Positions 48,238-64,000 of a stretch of DNA of 64,000 nt are shown piece after piece. The stretch covers positions 62,001 through 126,000 of the forward strand of contig NZ_JAAMQI010000013.1 in assembly GCF_013523165.1 (NCBI RefSeq), given 5' to 3'. The notes under the pieces were generated by a model. That model made no database searches. It was not told the origin of the DNA and saw only the letters and a program-made list of their open reading frames with translations. This DNA is from Pseudomonas entomophila (GTDB taxonomy: Bacteria; Pseudomonadota; Gammaproteobacteria; Pseudomonadales; Pseudomonadaceae). Made by a program: the position numbers and the translations under genes. Each line of letters opens with the position of its first letter. Position 1 is the stretch's first letter.

Positions 48238-49431
48238 TTACTCGATGATTTTGGCTACGACGCCGGCGCCGACGGTACGACCGCCTTCACGGATGGCGAA
48301 ACGCAGACCGTCTTCCATTGCGATGGTCTTGATCAGGGTAACAGTCATCTGAATGTTGTCACCTGGCATGACCATTTCAACGCCTTCCGGCAGCTCGCAG
48401 TTACCGGTCACGTCAGTGGTACGGAAGTAGAACTGAGGACGGTAGCCTTTGAAGAACGGCGTGTGACGGCCGCCTTCTTCTTTCGACAGAACGTAGACTT
48501 CTGCGGTGAACTTGGTGTGCGGCTTGACCGAACCTGGCTTGACCAGAACCTGGCCACGCTCAACGTCGTCACGCTTGGTGCCGCGCAGCAGCACGCCGCA
48601 GTTCTCGCCAGCACGACCTTCGTCCAGCAGCTTGCGGAACATTTCCACGCCGGTGCAGGTGGTGGTGGTGGTGTCACGCAGACCAACGATTTCCAGCGAG
48701 TCTTGAACGCGGACGATACCACGCTCGATACGGCCGGTCACAACGGTACCACGACCCGAGATCGAGAACACGTCTTCGATCGGCATCAGGAACGGCTTGT
48801 CGATAGCACGCTCTGGCTCTGGGATGTAGCTGTCCAGAGTTTCGACCAGCTTCTTGACAGCAGTGGTGCCCATCTCGTTGTCGTCTTTGCCTTCCAGCGC
48901 CATACGAGCGGAACCGATGATGATCGGAGTGTCGTCGCCTGGGAAGTCGTAGGTGGACAGCAGGTCACGCACTTCCATCTCGACCAGTTCCAGCAGCTCG
49001 GCGTCGTCTACCAGGTCAGCCTTGTTCAGGAAGACCACGATGTACGGAACGCCAACCTGACGGGACAGCAGGATGTGCTCACGGGTTTGTGGCATCGGAC
49101 CATCAGCGGCCGAGCAAACCAGGATCGCGCCGTCCATCTGGGCAGCACCGGTGATCATGTTCTTCACGTAGTCAGCGTGACCTGGGCAGTCGACGTGAGC
49201 GTAGTGACGAATGTTCGAGTTGTACTCGACGTGAGCGGTGTTGATGGTGATACCGCGCGCTTTCTCTTCTGGAGCCGAGTCGATCTTGTCGAACTCAACG
49301 ACGGCCGAACCGAAAACTTCGGAGCAGACGCGGGTCAGAGCAGCGGTCAGCGTGGTTTTACCATGGTCGACGTGACCGATGGTGCCGACGTTGACGTGCG
49401 GAAGGGAACGATCAAATTTTTCTTTAGCCAC
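48238..49431 (-). CDS. tuf: Elongation factor Tu
   Basis: EF-Tu carries aminoacyl-tRNA to the ribosome. The 397-residue protein has P-loop GHVDHGKTT (about 19-27), [12 protein letters not shown] switch [13 protein letters not shown] switch II, NKAD and the C-terminal beta domains. It is the last gene of the str operon, downstream of fusA, as in tufA. A second tuf copy near secE is normal for Pseudomonas and lies outside this window. Confidence 0.99.
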   Translation of the reverse strand: MAKEKFDRSLPHVNVGTIGHVDHGKTTLTAALTRVCSEVFGSAVVEFDKIDSAPEEKARGITINTAHVEYNSNIRHYAHVDCPGHADYVKNMITGAAQMDGAILVCSAADGPMPQTREHILLSRQVGVPYIVVFLNKADLVDDAELLELVEMEVRDLLSTYDFPGDDTPIIIGSARMALEGKDDNEMGTTAVKKLVETLDSYIPEPERAIDKPFLMPIEDVFSISGRGTVVTGRIERGIVRVQDSLEIVGLRDTTTTTCTGVEMFRKLLDEGRAGENCGVLLRGTKRDDVERGQVLVKPGSVKPHTKFTAEVYVLSKEEGGRHTPFFKGYRPQFYFRTTDVTGNCELPEGVEMVMPGDNIQMTVTLIKTIAMEDGLRFAIREGGRTVGAGVVAKIIE

Positions 49432-49462
49432 GACAGTGAACTCCTAGCCTAAAGGGGCTGAA

Positions 49463-51607
<2,145 letters not shown>

Positions 51608-51637
51608 AAAGCCCTCGCAAAAAGATTGTTGCGTGAT

Positions 51638-52108
51638 TTAGAAGCGGTAGTGCGAGAACGCTTTGTTGGCTTCAGCCATACGGTGCACGTCTTCACGCTT
51701 CTTGACTGCAGCACCCTTGCCTTCAGCGGCATCCAGCAGCTCGCCAGCCAAACGCAGGGCCATCGACTTCTCGCCGCGCTTGCGGGCGTAGTCTACGAGC
51801 CAGCGCATTGCCAGTGCATTACGACGGGACGGACGAACTTCGACTGGAACCTGGTAGGTAGCACCGCCTACACGGCGGGACTTGACTTCGACCAGCGGAG
51901 CGATGGCGTCGAGAGCTTTCTCGAAGATTTCCAGGGGGTCGCTGTTCTTGCGGGCCTTGACGGTGTCCAGTGCGCCGTAAACGATGCGCTCTGCGACGGC
52001 CTTCTTGCCGCTTTCCATCACGTGGTTCATGAACTTGGCGAGGATCTGGGATCCGTATTTCGGATCGTCCAGGATCTCACGTTTTGCTGCTACACGACGT
52101 CTTGGCAT
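51638..52108 (-). CDS. rpsG: 30S ribosomal protein S7
   Basis: S7 nucleates the head of the small subunit and in E. coli represses the str operon. The 156-residue protein begins [42 protein letters not shown] and includes [67 protein letters not shown]. It is between rpsL and fusA. Confidence 0.98.
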   Translation of the reverse strand: MPRRRVAAKREILDDPKYGSQILAKFMNHVMESGKKAVAERIVYGALDTVKARKNSDPLEIFEKALDAIAPLVEVKSRRVGGATYQVPVEVRPSRRNALAMRWLVDYARKRGEKSMALRLAGELLDAAEGKGAAVKKREDVHRMAEANKAFSHYRF

Positions 52109-52214
52109 GATAAGCCCTCAAACGGTCTTCAGGTTAGCCCGGGACGCGGGTCTTCGACCCCTGCCCGACCTTACTCTTATCGACTCAAATAAATGGATGT
52201 CTGCAAACGGCCGA

Positions 52215-52586
52215 TTACTTCGGACGCTTGGTACCGTACTTCGAACGACCCTGGTTACGGCCTTTGACGCCGGAGGTATCCAGAGAGCCGCGAACGGTGT
52301 GGTAACGAACACCTGGCAAGTCTTTTACACGGCCGCCACGGATCAGGACGACGCTGTGCTCTTGCAGGTTGTGGCCTTCACCGCCGATGTACGAGGAAAC
52401 CTCGAAACCGTTGGTCAGGCGCACACGGCAGACTTTACGCAATGCCGAGTTAGGTTTCTTCGGCGTGGTGGTGTACACGCGGGTGCACACGCCACGACGT
52501 TGCGGGCAGTTCTGCAGCGCAGGTACGTCGGATTTCTCGACGGTACGCTTACGCGGCTGACGTACCAGCTGGTTGATAGTTGCCAT
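52215..52586 (-). CDS. rpsL: 30S ribosomal protein S12
   Basis: S12 controls decoding accuracy. The 123-residue protein begins [34 protein letters not shown]. The [10 protein letters not shown] and [13 protein letters not shown] segments, where streptomycin-resistance changes arise (Lys43 and Lys88 regions), are wild type. It is the first gene of the str operon, 106 bases before rpsG. Confidence 0.98.
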   Translation of the reverse strand: MATINQLVRQPRKRTVEKSDVPALQNCPQRRGVCTRVYTTTPKKPNSALRKVCRVRLTNGFEVSSYIGGEGHNLQEHSVVLIRGGRVKDLPGVRYHTVRGSLDTSGVKGRNQGRSKYGTKRPK

Positions 52587-52680
52587 CTACTAGCTCCACT
52601 GATTGTCTTGCGACGCTATTGTCTTGCAAGAAAAGCCAAAAATCGGCGAGACGGAGCCTCACCAAATTTAAGGGTACAAA

Positions 52681-52709
52681 AGTCTAAAGAGGATCTTGCA
52701 TTCAGTCAA
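52681..52709 (-). promoter_or_regulatory. Sigma-70 promoter of the str operon (rpsL)
   Basis: On the minus strand, TTGACT (52704-52709) and TAGACT (52681-52686) are 17 bases apart, with a leader of about 90 bases before rpsL. It lies directly downstream of the rpoC terminator-like stem, so the str operon can be transcribed independently of rpoBC. Confidence 0.7.
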
Positions 52710-52713
52710 GACA

Positions 52714-52787
52714 AGGCCCCGGCCCTGCCCCGCCAGTCATCGGCAACACTCGCTGTTGCCGGTGACCGTGGGAGAGGACCGGGGCCT
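52714..52787 (-). terminator. Terminator-like double hairpin after rpoC
   Basis: Outer arms AGGCCCCGG (52714-52722) and CCGGGGCCT (52779-52787) are perfectly complementary, and an inner stem CGGCAACA/TGTTGCCG (about 52741-52761) sits between. It begins ten bases after the rpoC stop. On the minus strand only TTGTCTTGACT follows, so the T-run is weak, and partial termination or processing is possible. Confidence 0.6.
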
Positions 52788-52797
52788 GGCCTCGGAC

Positions 52798-56997
<4,200 letters not shown>

Positions 56998-57062
56998 GGC
57001 CTTTCCTCCTGGCGGAGCAGGGAGCGAGCTGTATCAGCCCCGCTCCCGATTCGCGTCACGTG

Positions 57063-60000
57063 TTATTCGGTTTCCAGATCGATATCGATACCGAGCGAAC
57101 GAATCTCTTTGATCAACACGTTGAAGGACTCGGGCATGCCCGGCTCCATACGGTGATCGCCATCCACGATGTTCTTGTACATCTTGGTACGGCCGTTCAC
57201 GTCGTCCGACTTCACTGTGAGCATTTCTTGCAGGGTGTAGGCCGCGCCATAGGCTTCCAGCGCCCAGACTTCCATCTCCCCGAAACGCTGACCACCGAAC
57301 TGCGCCTTACCACCCAGCGGCTGCTGGGTGACCAGGCTATAGGAACCAGTGGAACGCGCGTGCATCTTGTCGTCCACCAAGTGGTTCAGCTTGAGCATGT
57401 ACATGTAACCCACGGTTACAGGACGCTCGAACTTGTTGCCGGTACGACCATCGAACAGCTGCATCTGACCGCTTTCTGGCAGGTCCGCCAGTTTCAGCAT
57501 GGCCTTGATCTCGCTTTCCTTGGCACCGTCGAAAACAGGCGTGGCCATCGGCACACCTTTCTTCAGGTTGTTGGCCAGTGCGAGGATCTCTGCATCGGAG
57601 AACTCGTCCAGGTTTTCCTGGCGACCACCGATCTCGTTGTAGATCTCGGTCAGGAAGCCACGGATCTCGGCGGCCTGGCGCTGCTCTTCGATCATGCGGT
57701 CGATCTTCTCGCCCAGCCCCTTGGCCGCGAGGCCCAGGTGGGTTTCGAGGATCTGCCCGACGTTCATACGCGACGGTACGCCCAGCGGGTTGAGCACGAC
57801 ATCGACCGGCGTACCGTTGGCGTCGTGCGGCATGTCTTCGACCGGCATGATCACCGAGACCACACCCTTGTTACCGTGACGGCCAGCCATCTTGTCGCCT
57901 GGCTGGATACGACGGCGGATGGCCAGGTAGACCTTGACGATCTTCAGGACGCCCGGCGCCAAGTCATCGCCTTGCTGCAGCTTGCGCTTCTTGTCTTCGA
58001 ACTTGTCGTCCAGCAGACGGCGACGATCGACGATATAGGCCTGAGCCTTCTCGAGCTGCTCGTTGAGCGCGTCTTCGGCCATGCGCAGTTTGAACCACTG
58101 ACCGTGCTCCAGACCGTTCAGGACGTCGTCGCTGATCACGGTGCCCTTCTTCAGGCCCGCGCCGCCATCGACGACCTGGCCATTGAGCGCTGCACGCAGA
58201 CGCTCGAAGGTCGCGCCTTCGACGATGCGGAACTCTTCGTTGAGGTCCTTGCGGATCTCGTCGAGCTGCATTTTCTCGATCGACAAGGCACGGCTGTCAC
58301 GCTCGACGCCATCGCGGGTGAAGACCTGGACGTCGATGACGGTACCCTTGGTGCCGGTCGGCACGCGCAGGGAGGTGTCCTTCACGTCGCTGGCCTTCTC
58401 ACCGAAGATCGCGCGCAGCAGTTTCTCTTCCGGCGTCAGCTGGGTCTCGCCTTTTGGCGTGACTTTGCCGACCAGGATGTCACCGGCACCGACTTCGGCA
58501 CCGACGTACACGATACCGGCTTCGTCCAGCTTGTTCAGCGCCGCTTCACCCACGTTCGGGATGTCCGCGGTGATTTCTTCAGGGCCGAGCTTGGTGTCAC
58601 GGGCCACACAGGTCAGTTCCTGGATGTGGATCGTGGTGAAGCGGTCTTCCTGGACCACGCGCTCGGACAGGCAGATGGAGTCTTCGAAGTTGAAGCCGTT
58701 CCACGCCATGAAGGCGATACGCATGTTCTGGCCCAGTGCCAGTTCACCCATGTCGGTGGACGGACCGTCGGCCATGATGTCGCCACGGCTGACCACGTCA
58801 CCCTTGCTGACCAGCGGACGCTGGTTGATGCAGGTGTTCTGGTTGGAACGGGTGTACTTGGTCAGGTTGTAGATGTCCACACCGGCTTCACCGGTCTCGA
58901 CTTCTGCATCCGCCACGCGAACGACGATACGGCTGGCGTCGACCGAGTCGATCACACCACCACGACGTGCGACCACGCAGACACCGGAGTCACGGGCGAC
59001 GTTGCGCTCCATGCCGGTACCGACCAGCGGCTTGTCGGCACGCAGGGTCGGAACGGCCTGACGCTGCATGTTCGAGCCCATCAACGCACGGTTGGCGTCG
59101 TCGTGCTCGAGGAACGGGATCAGCGACGCGGCGACCGAGACAACCTGCTTGGGCGAGACGTCCATCAGGGTGACGTCTTCCGGCGCCTTGACGGTGAACT
59201 CGTTCAGGTGACGCACGGCCACCAGCTCGTCGATCAGCTGCTTCTGGTCGTTCATCGCGGCCGAAGCCTGGGCGATGACGTGATCGGCTTCCTCGATCGC
59301 CGACAGGAAGACGATGTCGTCGCTGACCACACCCTCTTTCACCACACGGTACGGGCTTTCCAGGAAGCCGTACTGGTTGGTGCGGGCATAGGCTGCCAGG
59401 GAGTTGATCAGACCGATGTTCGGACCTTCCGGCGTTTCGATCGGGCACACGCGGCCGTAGTGCGTCGGGTGGACGTCACGGACTTCGAAGCCTGCACGCT
59501 CACGGGTCAGACCGCCCGGGCCGAGTGCGGAGACACGACGCTTGTGGGTGATCTCCGACAGCGGGTTGTTCTGGTCCATGAACTGGGACAGCTGGCTGGA
59601 ACCGAAGAACTCCTTCACCGCCGCCGCGACAGGCTTGGCGTTGATCAGGTCCTGCGGCATCAGGCCTTCGCTTTCGGCCATGGACAGACGTTCCTTGACC
59701 GCGCGCTCGACGCGCACCAGGCCTACACGGAACTGGTTCTCGGCCATCTCGCCGACGCAACGCACACGACGGTTGCCCAGGTGGTCGATGTCGTCGACGA
59801 TGCCTTTGCCGTTACGGATATCGACGAGGGTCTTGAGCACCTCGACGATGTCTTCCTTGCTCAGCACGCCCGACCCTTCGATCTCGTTGCGACCGATGCG
59901 GCGGTTGAACTTCATGCGGCCGACGGCGGACAGGTCGTAACGCTCGGCACTGAAGAACAGGTTGTTGAACAGGGTCTCGGCAGCATCCTTGGTCGGCGGC

Positions 60001-61136
60001 TCGCCGGGACGCATCATGCGATAGATTTCGACCAGTGCCTCCAGCTGATTGCTGGTGGTGTCGATCTTCAAGGTATCGGAGATGAACGGACCGCAGTCGA
60101 TGTCGTTGGTGTACAGGGTCTCGATGCGGACGACCTGTGCCTTGGCGATCTTGATCAGCAGTTCGGTGGTCAGCTCGGTGTTGCACTCGGCCAGGATCTC
60201 ACCAGTGGCCGGGTGCACGATGGCCTTGGCCGTGGTACGGCCCAGGACATACTCCATCGGCACGTCCAGCTGCTTCACACCCGCCTTTTCGATCTGGTTG
60301 ATGTGACGTGCAGTGATGCGACGACCCTGCTCGACGATGACCTTGCCGGTCTCGTCCAGGATGTCCATCACCGCCACTTCACCACGCAGACGCTGTGGCA
60401 CCAGCTCCAGGCTCAGGTTCTCGCCGGAGATGTGGAACACGTTGGTCGTGTAGAAGGCGTTGAGGACTTCTTCGGTGCTGTAGCCCAGCGCGCGCAGCAG
60501 GACCGAAGCCGGCAGCTTGCGGCGGCGGTCGATACGCACGAAGACGCAGTCCTTGGGGTCGAACTCGAAGTCCAACCAGGAACCGCGGTAAGGGATGATG
60601 CGCGCGGAGTACAGCAGTTTGCCGGAGCTGTGAGTCTTGCCGCGGTCGTGGTCGAAGAACACGCCTGGCGAACGGTGCAGCTGGGAAACGATCACACGCT
60701 CGGTACCGTTGATAACGAAGGTACCGTTTTCAGTCATCAGGGGGATTTCACCCATGTAGACTTCTTGCTCTTTGATGTCCTTGATCGCTTTGTTCGACGA
60801 TTCCTTGTCGAAGATGATCAGCCGGACTTTCACGCGCAGCGGGACGGCGAACGTCACGCCACGCAGGACACATTCCTTCACATCGAAGGCCGGCTCACCC
60901 AGACGATAGCCAACATACTCCAAGGCAGCATTGCCGGAGTAGCTGATGATCGGGAATACCGATTTGAAGGCCGCATGCAGACCGACGTCGCGGAACTGGT
61001 CCTTGGATGCTCCTGCCTGCAGGAATTCACGATACGAATCCAGCTGGATGGCCAGGAGGTAAGGCACATCCATGACGTCCGGCAACTTGCTAAAGTCCTT
61101 GCGGATACGTTTTTTCTCAGTGTATGAGTAAGCCAT
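57063..61136 (-). CDS. rpoB: RNA polymerase subunit beta
   Basis: Beta forms the other half of the polymerase active-site cleft. The 1357-residue protein begins [35 protein letters not shown]. The rifampicin region [32 protein letters not shown] is wild type at the usual resistance positions (Gln, Asp, His, Ser). The C-terminal [13 protein letters not shown] and [27 protein letters not shown] blocks are present. It is preceded by an attenuator after rplL. Confidence 0.99.
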   Translation of the reverse strand: MAYSYTEKKRIRKDFSKLPDVMDVPYLLAIQLDSYREFLQAGASKDQFRDVGLHAAFKSVFPIISYSGNAALEYVGYRLGEPAFDVKECVLRGVTFAVPLRVKVRLIIFDKESSNKAIKDIKEQEVYMGEIPLMTENGTFVINGTERVIVSQLHRSPGVFFDHDRGKTHSSGKLLYSARIIPYRGSWLDFEFDPKDCVFVRIDRRRKLPASVLLRALGYSTEEVLNAFYTTNVFHISGENLSLELVPQRLRGEVAVMDILDETGKVIVEQGRRITARHINQIEKAGVKQLDVPMEYVLGRTTAKAIVHPATGEILAECNTELTTELLIKIAKAQVVRIETLYTNDIDCGPFISDTLKIDTTSNQLEALVEIYRMMRPGEPPTKDAAETLFNNLFFSAERYDLSAVGRMKFNRRIGRNEIEGSGVLSKEDIVEVLKTLVDIRNGKGIVDDIDHLGNRRVRCVGEMAENQFRVGLVRVERAVKERLSMAESEGLMPQDLINAKPVAAAVKEFFGSSQLSQFMDQNNPLSEITHKRRVSALGPGGLTRERAGFEVRDVHPTHYGRVCPIETPEGPNIGLINSLAAYARTNQYGFLESPYRVVKEGVVSDDIVFLSAIEEADHVIAQASAAMNDQKQLIDELVAVRHLNEFTVKAPEDVTLMDVSPKQVVSVAASLIPFLEHDDANRALMGSNMQRQAVPTLRADKPLVGTGMERNVARDSGVCVVARRGGVIDSVDASRIVVRVADAEVETGEAGVDIYNLTKYTRSNQNTCINQRPLVSKGDVVSRGDIMADGPSTDMGELALGQNMRIAFMAWNGFNFEDSICLSERVVQEDRFTTIHIQELTCVARDTKLGPEEITADIPNVGEAALNKLDEAGIVYVGAEVGAGDILVGKVTPKGETQLTPEEKLLRAIFGEKASDVKDTSLRVPTGTKGTVIDVQVFTRDGVERDSRALSIEKMQLDEIRKDLNEEFRIVEGATFERLRAALNGQVVDGGAGLKKGTVISDDVLNGLEHGQWFKLRMAEDALNEQLEKAQAYIVDRRRLLDDKFEDKKRKLQQGDDLAPGVLKIVKVYLAIRRRIQPGDKMAGRHGNKGVVSVIMPVEDMPHDANGTPVDVVLNPLGVPSRMNVGQILETHLGLAAKGLGEKIDRMIEEQRQAAEIRGFLTEIYNEIGGRQENLDEFSDAEILALANNLKKGVPMATPVFDGAKESEIKAMLKLADLPESGQMQLFDGRTGNKFERPVTVGYMYMLKLNHLVDDKMHARSTGSYSLVTQQPLGGKAQFGGQRFGEMEVWALEAYGAAYTLQEMLTVKSDDVNGRTKMYKNIVDGDHRMEPGMPESFNVLIKEIRSLGIDIDLETE

Positions 61137-61281
61137 CAGCGTTCCCCAGCTTGGTCACCTGCTTGTTTGGCTCCTCCCGGCGGGAGCAGCCAGAAAATCG
61201 TGCAAACCCCTTGGTTTGCGCCACCGCTCTGGTGGTTACAGCGCGTTATCGGGGTCGACGTTGATCGACCAACCAATAACG

Positions 61282-61310
61282 GAAAAAGGCCGGTGGCAAA
61301 AGCCACCAGC
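61282..61310 (-). terminator. Attenuator between rplL and rpoB
   Basis: On the minus strand, GGCTGGTGGC pairs with GCCACCGGCC around a TTTT loop, followed by TTTTTCCG. It lies between rplL and rpoB, where E. coli has a partial terminator that cuts rpoBC expression relative to rplJL. The 146 bases that follow hold two smaller stems that could be RNase III sites. Confidence 0.88.
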
Positions 61311-61357
61311 CATCAGCCGTCTGCTCGACGCTCGGGCTGGAGACGCAAAGTCGATAG

Positions 61358-61723
61358 TTACTTGACTTCGACTTCAGCGCCTGCTTCTTCCAGCTTCTTC
61401 TTCGCGTCTTCAGCGGCTTCTTTCGAAACGCCTTCAGCGATGACCTGAGGAGCGCCGTCAACCTTTTCCTTGGCTTCTTTCAGGCCCAGGCCGGTCAGTT
61501 CACGGACAGCCTTGATCACGTTGACTTTCTTGTCGCCAGCGGCTTTCAGAACAACGTTGAACTCGGTTTGCTCTTCAACAACGGCAGCAGCGGCAGCTGG
61601 GCCAGCAGCGGCAACAGCGGCGGTCACGCCGAAGGTTTCTTCCATCGCCTTGATCAGCTCAACAACTTCCAGAACGGTTTTCTGGCCGATGGCTTCGATG
61701 ATTTGCTCGTTAGTCAGGGACAT
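61358..61723 (-). CDS. rplL: 50S ribosomal protein L7/L12
   Basis: L7/L12 forms the flexible stalk that recruits translation GTPases. The 121-residue protein has the helical N-terminal dimerisation domain, an Ala-rich hinge ([14 protein letters not shown]), and the C-terminal [41 protein letters not shown] domain. It lies 77 bases after rplJ. Confidence 0.98.
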   Translation of the reverse strand: MSLTNEQIIEAIGQKTVLEVVELIKAMEETFGVTAAVAAAGPAAAAAVVEEQTEFNVVLKAAGDKKVNVIKAVRELTGLGLKEAKEKVDGAPQVIAEGVSKEAAEDAKKKLEEAGAEVEVK

Positions 61724-61800
61724 GACTTAAATCCTGTATTGGGGTGACAGCCTATCCAGCCATCAAATTAAACGTATGATTTGAAAGCGCTTTCCGTGCC

Positions 61801-62301
61801 TTAGGCGGCGGTAGCTTCTTTCTGATCGCGAATGGCTGCCAGTGTACGTGCCAGCTTGCTGGTAGCGCCTTGGATAACGCTCATCAGCTTCGCGATAGCC
61901 TCGTCGCGCGTTGGCAGGGTAGCCAACACATCGATGTCGCCAGCGGCAATGAAATTGCCGTCGAACGCAGCTGCCTTGATCTCGAACTTGCTCTGACCCT
62001 TGGCGAACTCCTTGAACAGACGGGCAGCGGCGCCCGGGTGCTCGTTGGAGAAGGCAATCAGGGTAGGGCCGGTGAAGGTGTCGTTGAGCACACTGAATTC
62101 AGTGTCGGCAACGGCACGCTTGAGCAGGGTGTTACGTACGACACGTACGTAAACGCCAGCTTCACGAGCCTCTTTACGGAGTCCGGTCATTGCGCCTACA
62201 GTCACACCACGGGCATCAGCCACGACAGCGGACAGAGCGACTTTGGCAGCCTCGTTGACTTCAGCGACGATGGCCTTCTTGTCTTCGAGTTTAATTGCCA
62301 C
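61801..62301 (-). CDS. rplJ: 50S ribosomal protein L10
   Basis: L10 anchors the L7/L12 dimers and represses its own operon. The 166-residue protein starts [19 protein letters not shown] from a GTG at 62301 with AGGAGT upstream; a longer ATG start adding 40 residues is not likely because it would extend into the leader. [37 protein letters not shown] is typical. It is the first gene of rplJL-rpoBC. Confidence 0.96.
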   Translation of the reverse strand: MAIKLEDKKAIVAEVNEAAKVALSAVVADARGVTVGAMTGLRKEAREAGVYVRVVRNTLLKRAVADTEFSVLNDTFTGPTLIAFSNEHPGAAARLFKEFAKGQSKFEIKAAAFDGNFIAAGDIDVLATLPTRDEAIAKLMSVIQGATSKLARTLAAIRDQKEATAA

Positions 62302-62361
62302 GGGTTTACTCCTGGTTTCTACCGTTTCATCTGGCCGAAGCCGGATGTCGTTTTGGTGTCT

Positions 62362-62460
62362 GATTCGATCACGAATCGGGAGCACCATCTGCGTGGGCTG
62401 GGATTTTAAGGCTTTCGCCACCTACGGTCTTGGATAGCCCCCGCCAGGCAGGGACCCCAA
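62362..62460 (-). ncRNA. L10 leader (autoregulatory mRNA element upstream of rplJ)
   Basis: On the minus strand, the leader contains CCAAGACCGTAGGTGGC, GCCTTAAAATCCC and CCACGCAGATGGTGCTCCCG, the conserved parts of the gammaproteobacterial L10 leader, to which the L10-L7/L12 complex binds to stop translation. It lies about 60 bases upstream of the rplJ GTG. Confidence 0.82.
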
Positions 62461-62467
62461 TCTCTTG

Positions 62468-62494
62468 CGGCCACCGCGAACAGGTCGCGGTGGC
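62468..62494. terminator. Hairpin between rplA and rplJ
   Basis: CCACCGCGA pairs with TCGCGGTGG around a 5-base loop, about seven bases after the rplA stop. No T-run follows on the minus strand, so it may be a processing or stabilising stem; a full terminator is less likely. Confidence 0.5.
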
Positions 62495-62500
62495 TGGGTG

Positions 62501-63196
62501 TTACACGTCGAGCGAGCCTTGGTCGATGACCAGACCTGGACCCATGGTGGTGCTCAGGGTCACGCGCTTGACGTAGATACCTTTCGAGGAAGCAGGCTTG
62601 ATGCGCTTGAGGTCAGCGATCAGGGCTTCAACGTTTTCCTTCAGCTTGGTGGCTTCGAAGCCGACCTTGCCAACGGAGGTGTGGATGATACCGTTCTTGT
62701 CGGTACGGTAGCGAACCTGACCGGCCTTGGCGTTCTTGACGGCAGTGGCGACGTCAGGCGTCACGGTACCGACCTTCGGGTTAGGCATCAGGCCGCGAGG
62801 ACCCAGAACCTGACCCAGCTGACCGACAACGCGCATGGCATCCGGGGAAGCGATGACGACGTCGTAGCTCAGGTCGCCGCCTTTCATTTCGGCAGCCAGG
62901 TCGTCCATACCAACGCGGTCTGCGCCGGCAGCCAGAGCGGCTTCAGCAGCCGGGCCCTGGGTGAAGACAGCTACGCGAACGGTCTTGCCAGTGCCGTGTG
63001 GCAGCACGGTAGCGCTACGAACGACCTGGTCGGATTTACGTGGGTCAACGCCGAGGTTGACGGCAACGTCGAAGGATTCGGTGAACTTCACGGCGGACAG
63101 TTCAGCCAGCAGGCTTGCTGCTTCTTCGAAGTTGTAAGCCTTGCCCGCTTCGACTTTCGAAGCGATGGCCTTTTGGCGCTTGGTCAGCTTAGCCAT
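62501..63196 (-). CDS. rplA: 50S ribosomal protein L1
   Basis: L1 forms the mobile L1 stalk and represses rplKA in E. coli. The 231-residue protein has the two-domain L1 fold with [71 protein letters not shown] and [20 protein letters not shown]. It directly follows rplK. Confidence 0.98.
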   Translation of the reverse strand: MAKLTKRQKAIASKVEAGKAYNFEEAASLLAELSAVKFTESFDVAVNLGVDPRKSDQVVRSATVLPHGTGKTVRVAVFTQGPAAEAALAAGADRVGMDDLAAEMKGGDLSYDVVIASPDAMRVVGQLGQVLGPRGLMPNPKVGTVTPDVATAVKNAKAGQVRYRTDKNGIIHTSVGKVGFEATKLKENVEALIADLKRIKPASSKGIYVKRVTLSTTMGPGLVIDQGSLDV

Positions 63197-63628
63197 TTAC
63201 ACACCCTCCACGTTGAGGCCCATGCTGCGAGCAGAACCGGCGATGGTGCGCACGGCTGCGTCCAGGTCAGCGGAAGTCAGATCGGCCTGCTTGGCCTTGG
63301 CGATCTCTTCCAGCTGGGCACGGGTCACGGTACCGACCTTGACGGTGTTCGGACGCGCCGAACCGCTGGTCAGGCCAGCTGCTTTCTTCAGCAGAACCGA
63401 GGCAGGGGTGCTCTTGGTCTCGAAGGTGAAGCTGCGGTCACTGTAGACAGTGATGATCACGGGCGTCGGCAGGCCGGCTTCTTGACCCTGAGTACGGGCG
63501 TTGAAGGCCTTGCAGAATTCCATGATGTTCACGCCGTGCTGACCCAGTGCTGGGCCGACGGGTGGGCTTGGGTTGGCCTGGCCGGCCTTAACTTGCAGCT
63601 TGATGTAAGCCTGAATCTTCTTAGCCAT
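63197..63628 (-). CDS. rplK: 50S ribosomal protein L11
   Basis: L11 sits at the GTPase-associated centre, where it binds 23S rRNA and thiostrepton and is needed for RelA activation. The 143-residue protein has [36 protein letters not shown] with the N-terminal Pro-rich part and ends [13 protein letters not shown]. It is followed by rplA without a gap. Confidence 0.98.
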   Translation of the reverse strand: MAKKIQAYIKLQVKAGQANPSPPVGPALGQHGVNIMEFCKAFNARTQGQEAGLPTPVIITVYSDRSFTFETKSTPASVLLKKAAGLTSGSARPNTVKVGTVTRAQLEEIAKAKQADLTSADLDAAVRTIAGSARSMGLNVEGV

Positions 63629-63699
63629 GAGCTACTCCAATATCGGGTACGAACGCCTGTTGGCTCCCCGGATGACTTGCGTTTTATCCCAGTGACGAC

Positions 63700-63730
63700 A
63701 AAACCCCGCAGCACTATGGGCTGCGGGGTA
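63700..63730 (-). terminator. Intrinsic terminator after nusG
   Basis: ACCCCGCAG pairs with CTGCGGGGT around a 9-base loop, with TTTTG following on the minus strand. It lies about 20 bases after the nusG stop, between nusG and rplK, and separates secE-nusG from rplKA. Confidence 0.85.
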
Positions 63731-63747
63731 TGGGATGCTGCGTTCGG

Positions 63748-64000
63748 TTAGACCTTCTCGACCTGACCGAACTCGAGCTCCACCGGGGTGGAGCGACCGA
63801 AAATAAGCACAGCCACGGTGAGCCGGTTCTTTTCGTAATTGACTTCTTCGACGCTGCCGGTGAAATCGGCGAACGGGCCGTCGTTGACGCGCACCGACTC
63901 GCCCACTTCGAACAACGTCTTGGGCTTCGGCTTGTCGGTGCCATCGGCAACACGACGCAGGATGGCCTCGGCCTCACGATCGGTGATGGGCGCAGGCTTG
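63748..64000 (-). CDS. nusG: Transcription termination/antitermination protein NusG (5' end outside window)
   Basis: The C-terminal 83 residues of NusG are seen. They include the linker with [14 protein letters not shown] and the complete KOW domain [19 protein letters not shown] to [34 protein letters not shown], which contacts Rho or S10. The N-terminal NGN domain lies beyond base 64000. The frame is open to the window edge. Upstream secE is expected outside the window. Confidence 0.97.
   Translation of the reverse strand, partial: KPAPITDREAEAILRRVADGTDKPKPKTLFEVGESVRVNDGPFADFTGSVEEVNYEKNRLTVAVLIFGRSTPVELEFGQVEKV

Noticed and set aside
57060..61127. A 1355-codon open frame on the plus strand opposite rpoB, and a 1430-codon one (52696-56988) opposite rpoC
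   Set aside because: Strong GC-rich third-position bias in highly expressed genes removes stop codons on the opposite strand. The translations show no family motif, and rpoB and rpoC are certain.

Overview
The window is a piece of a high-GC gammaproteobacterial chromosome, almost certainly a Pseudomonas of the P. putida group. The grounds are gene order (kdp, ribB, xseB-ispA-dxs, ribA, pgpA-thiL-nusB-rib genes, uvrA-ferritin-katA, then the rpoA-to-nusG translation supercluster), the protein sequences, REP-like elements of putida type, and an OprG/OmpW gene beside a zinc-linked ABC operon. No rRNA, tRNA, CRISPR, prophage or insertion sequence was seen. The assignment rests on recognition by eye, with no database search.

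Layout. 1-1144 (minus): start of the kdpFA potassium ATPase operon, cut by the window edge. 1378-2274: secreted alpha/beta hydrolase. 2275-2931: REP-like repeats, then an FMN riboswitch that leads ribB. 3664-6810: xseB-ispA-dxs for isoprenoid precursors. 6928-14418 (minus): ribA, a periplasmic solute-binding protein, then a tightly packed run read as nrdR-ribD-ribC-ribBX-ribH-nusB-thiL-pgpA. 14524-16539: lipoprotein, methyltransferase, CnoX-type thioredoxin. 17015-20100: a putative Zur-controlled operon of a His-rich periplasmic protein, ABC ATPase, MacB-like permease and DUF3299 protein, followed by oprG/ompW behind an ANR-type box. 20944-23678 (minus): nucleotide-sugar epimerase, a degenerate RmlD-like partner and an XRE regulator. 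23853-26366: AGCS symporter and asparaginase. 26473-26931: an unrecognised membrane protein. 27148-34239: ssb, YajR-like MFS, uvrA, ferritin, catalase.

34365-64000 (minus) is the ribosomal/RNA polymerase supercluster. In transcription order it runs nusG (partial), rplKA, rplJL-rpoBC, rpsL-rpsG-fusA-tuf, the S10 operon (rpsJ to rpsQ), the spc operon (rplN to secY, rpmJ) and the alpha operon (rpsM to rplQ). Promoters, an attenuator, a leader and terminators divide it into units.

How the genes work together. Riboflavin synthesis is complete here: RibA (the only GTP cyclohydrolase II with zinc cysteines), RibD, two DHBP synthases (riboswitch-controlled RibB and the two-domain RibBX), RibH and RibC. 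Dxs, IspA and ThiL link to isoprenoid and thiamine diphosphate supply. UvrA, SSB, ferritin and catalase form a DNA-repair/oxidative-stress neighbourhood.

Most of the window is well-known core genome. The least described parts are the zinc-linked ABC operon, the RmlD-like pseudoenzyme, the two orphan proteins (114 and 152 aa), and perfect hairpins or palindromes at the S10 promoter, inside spc and before alpha.
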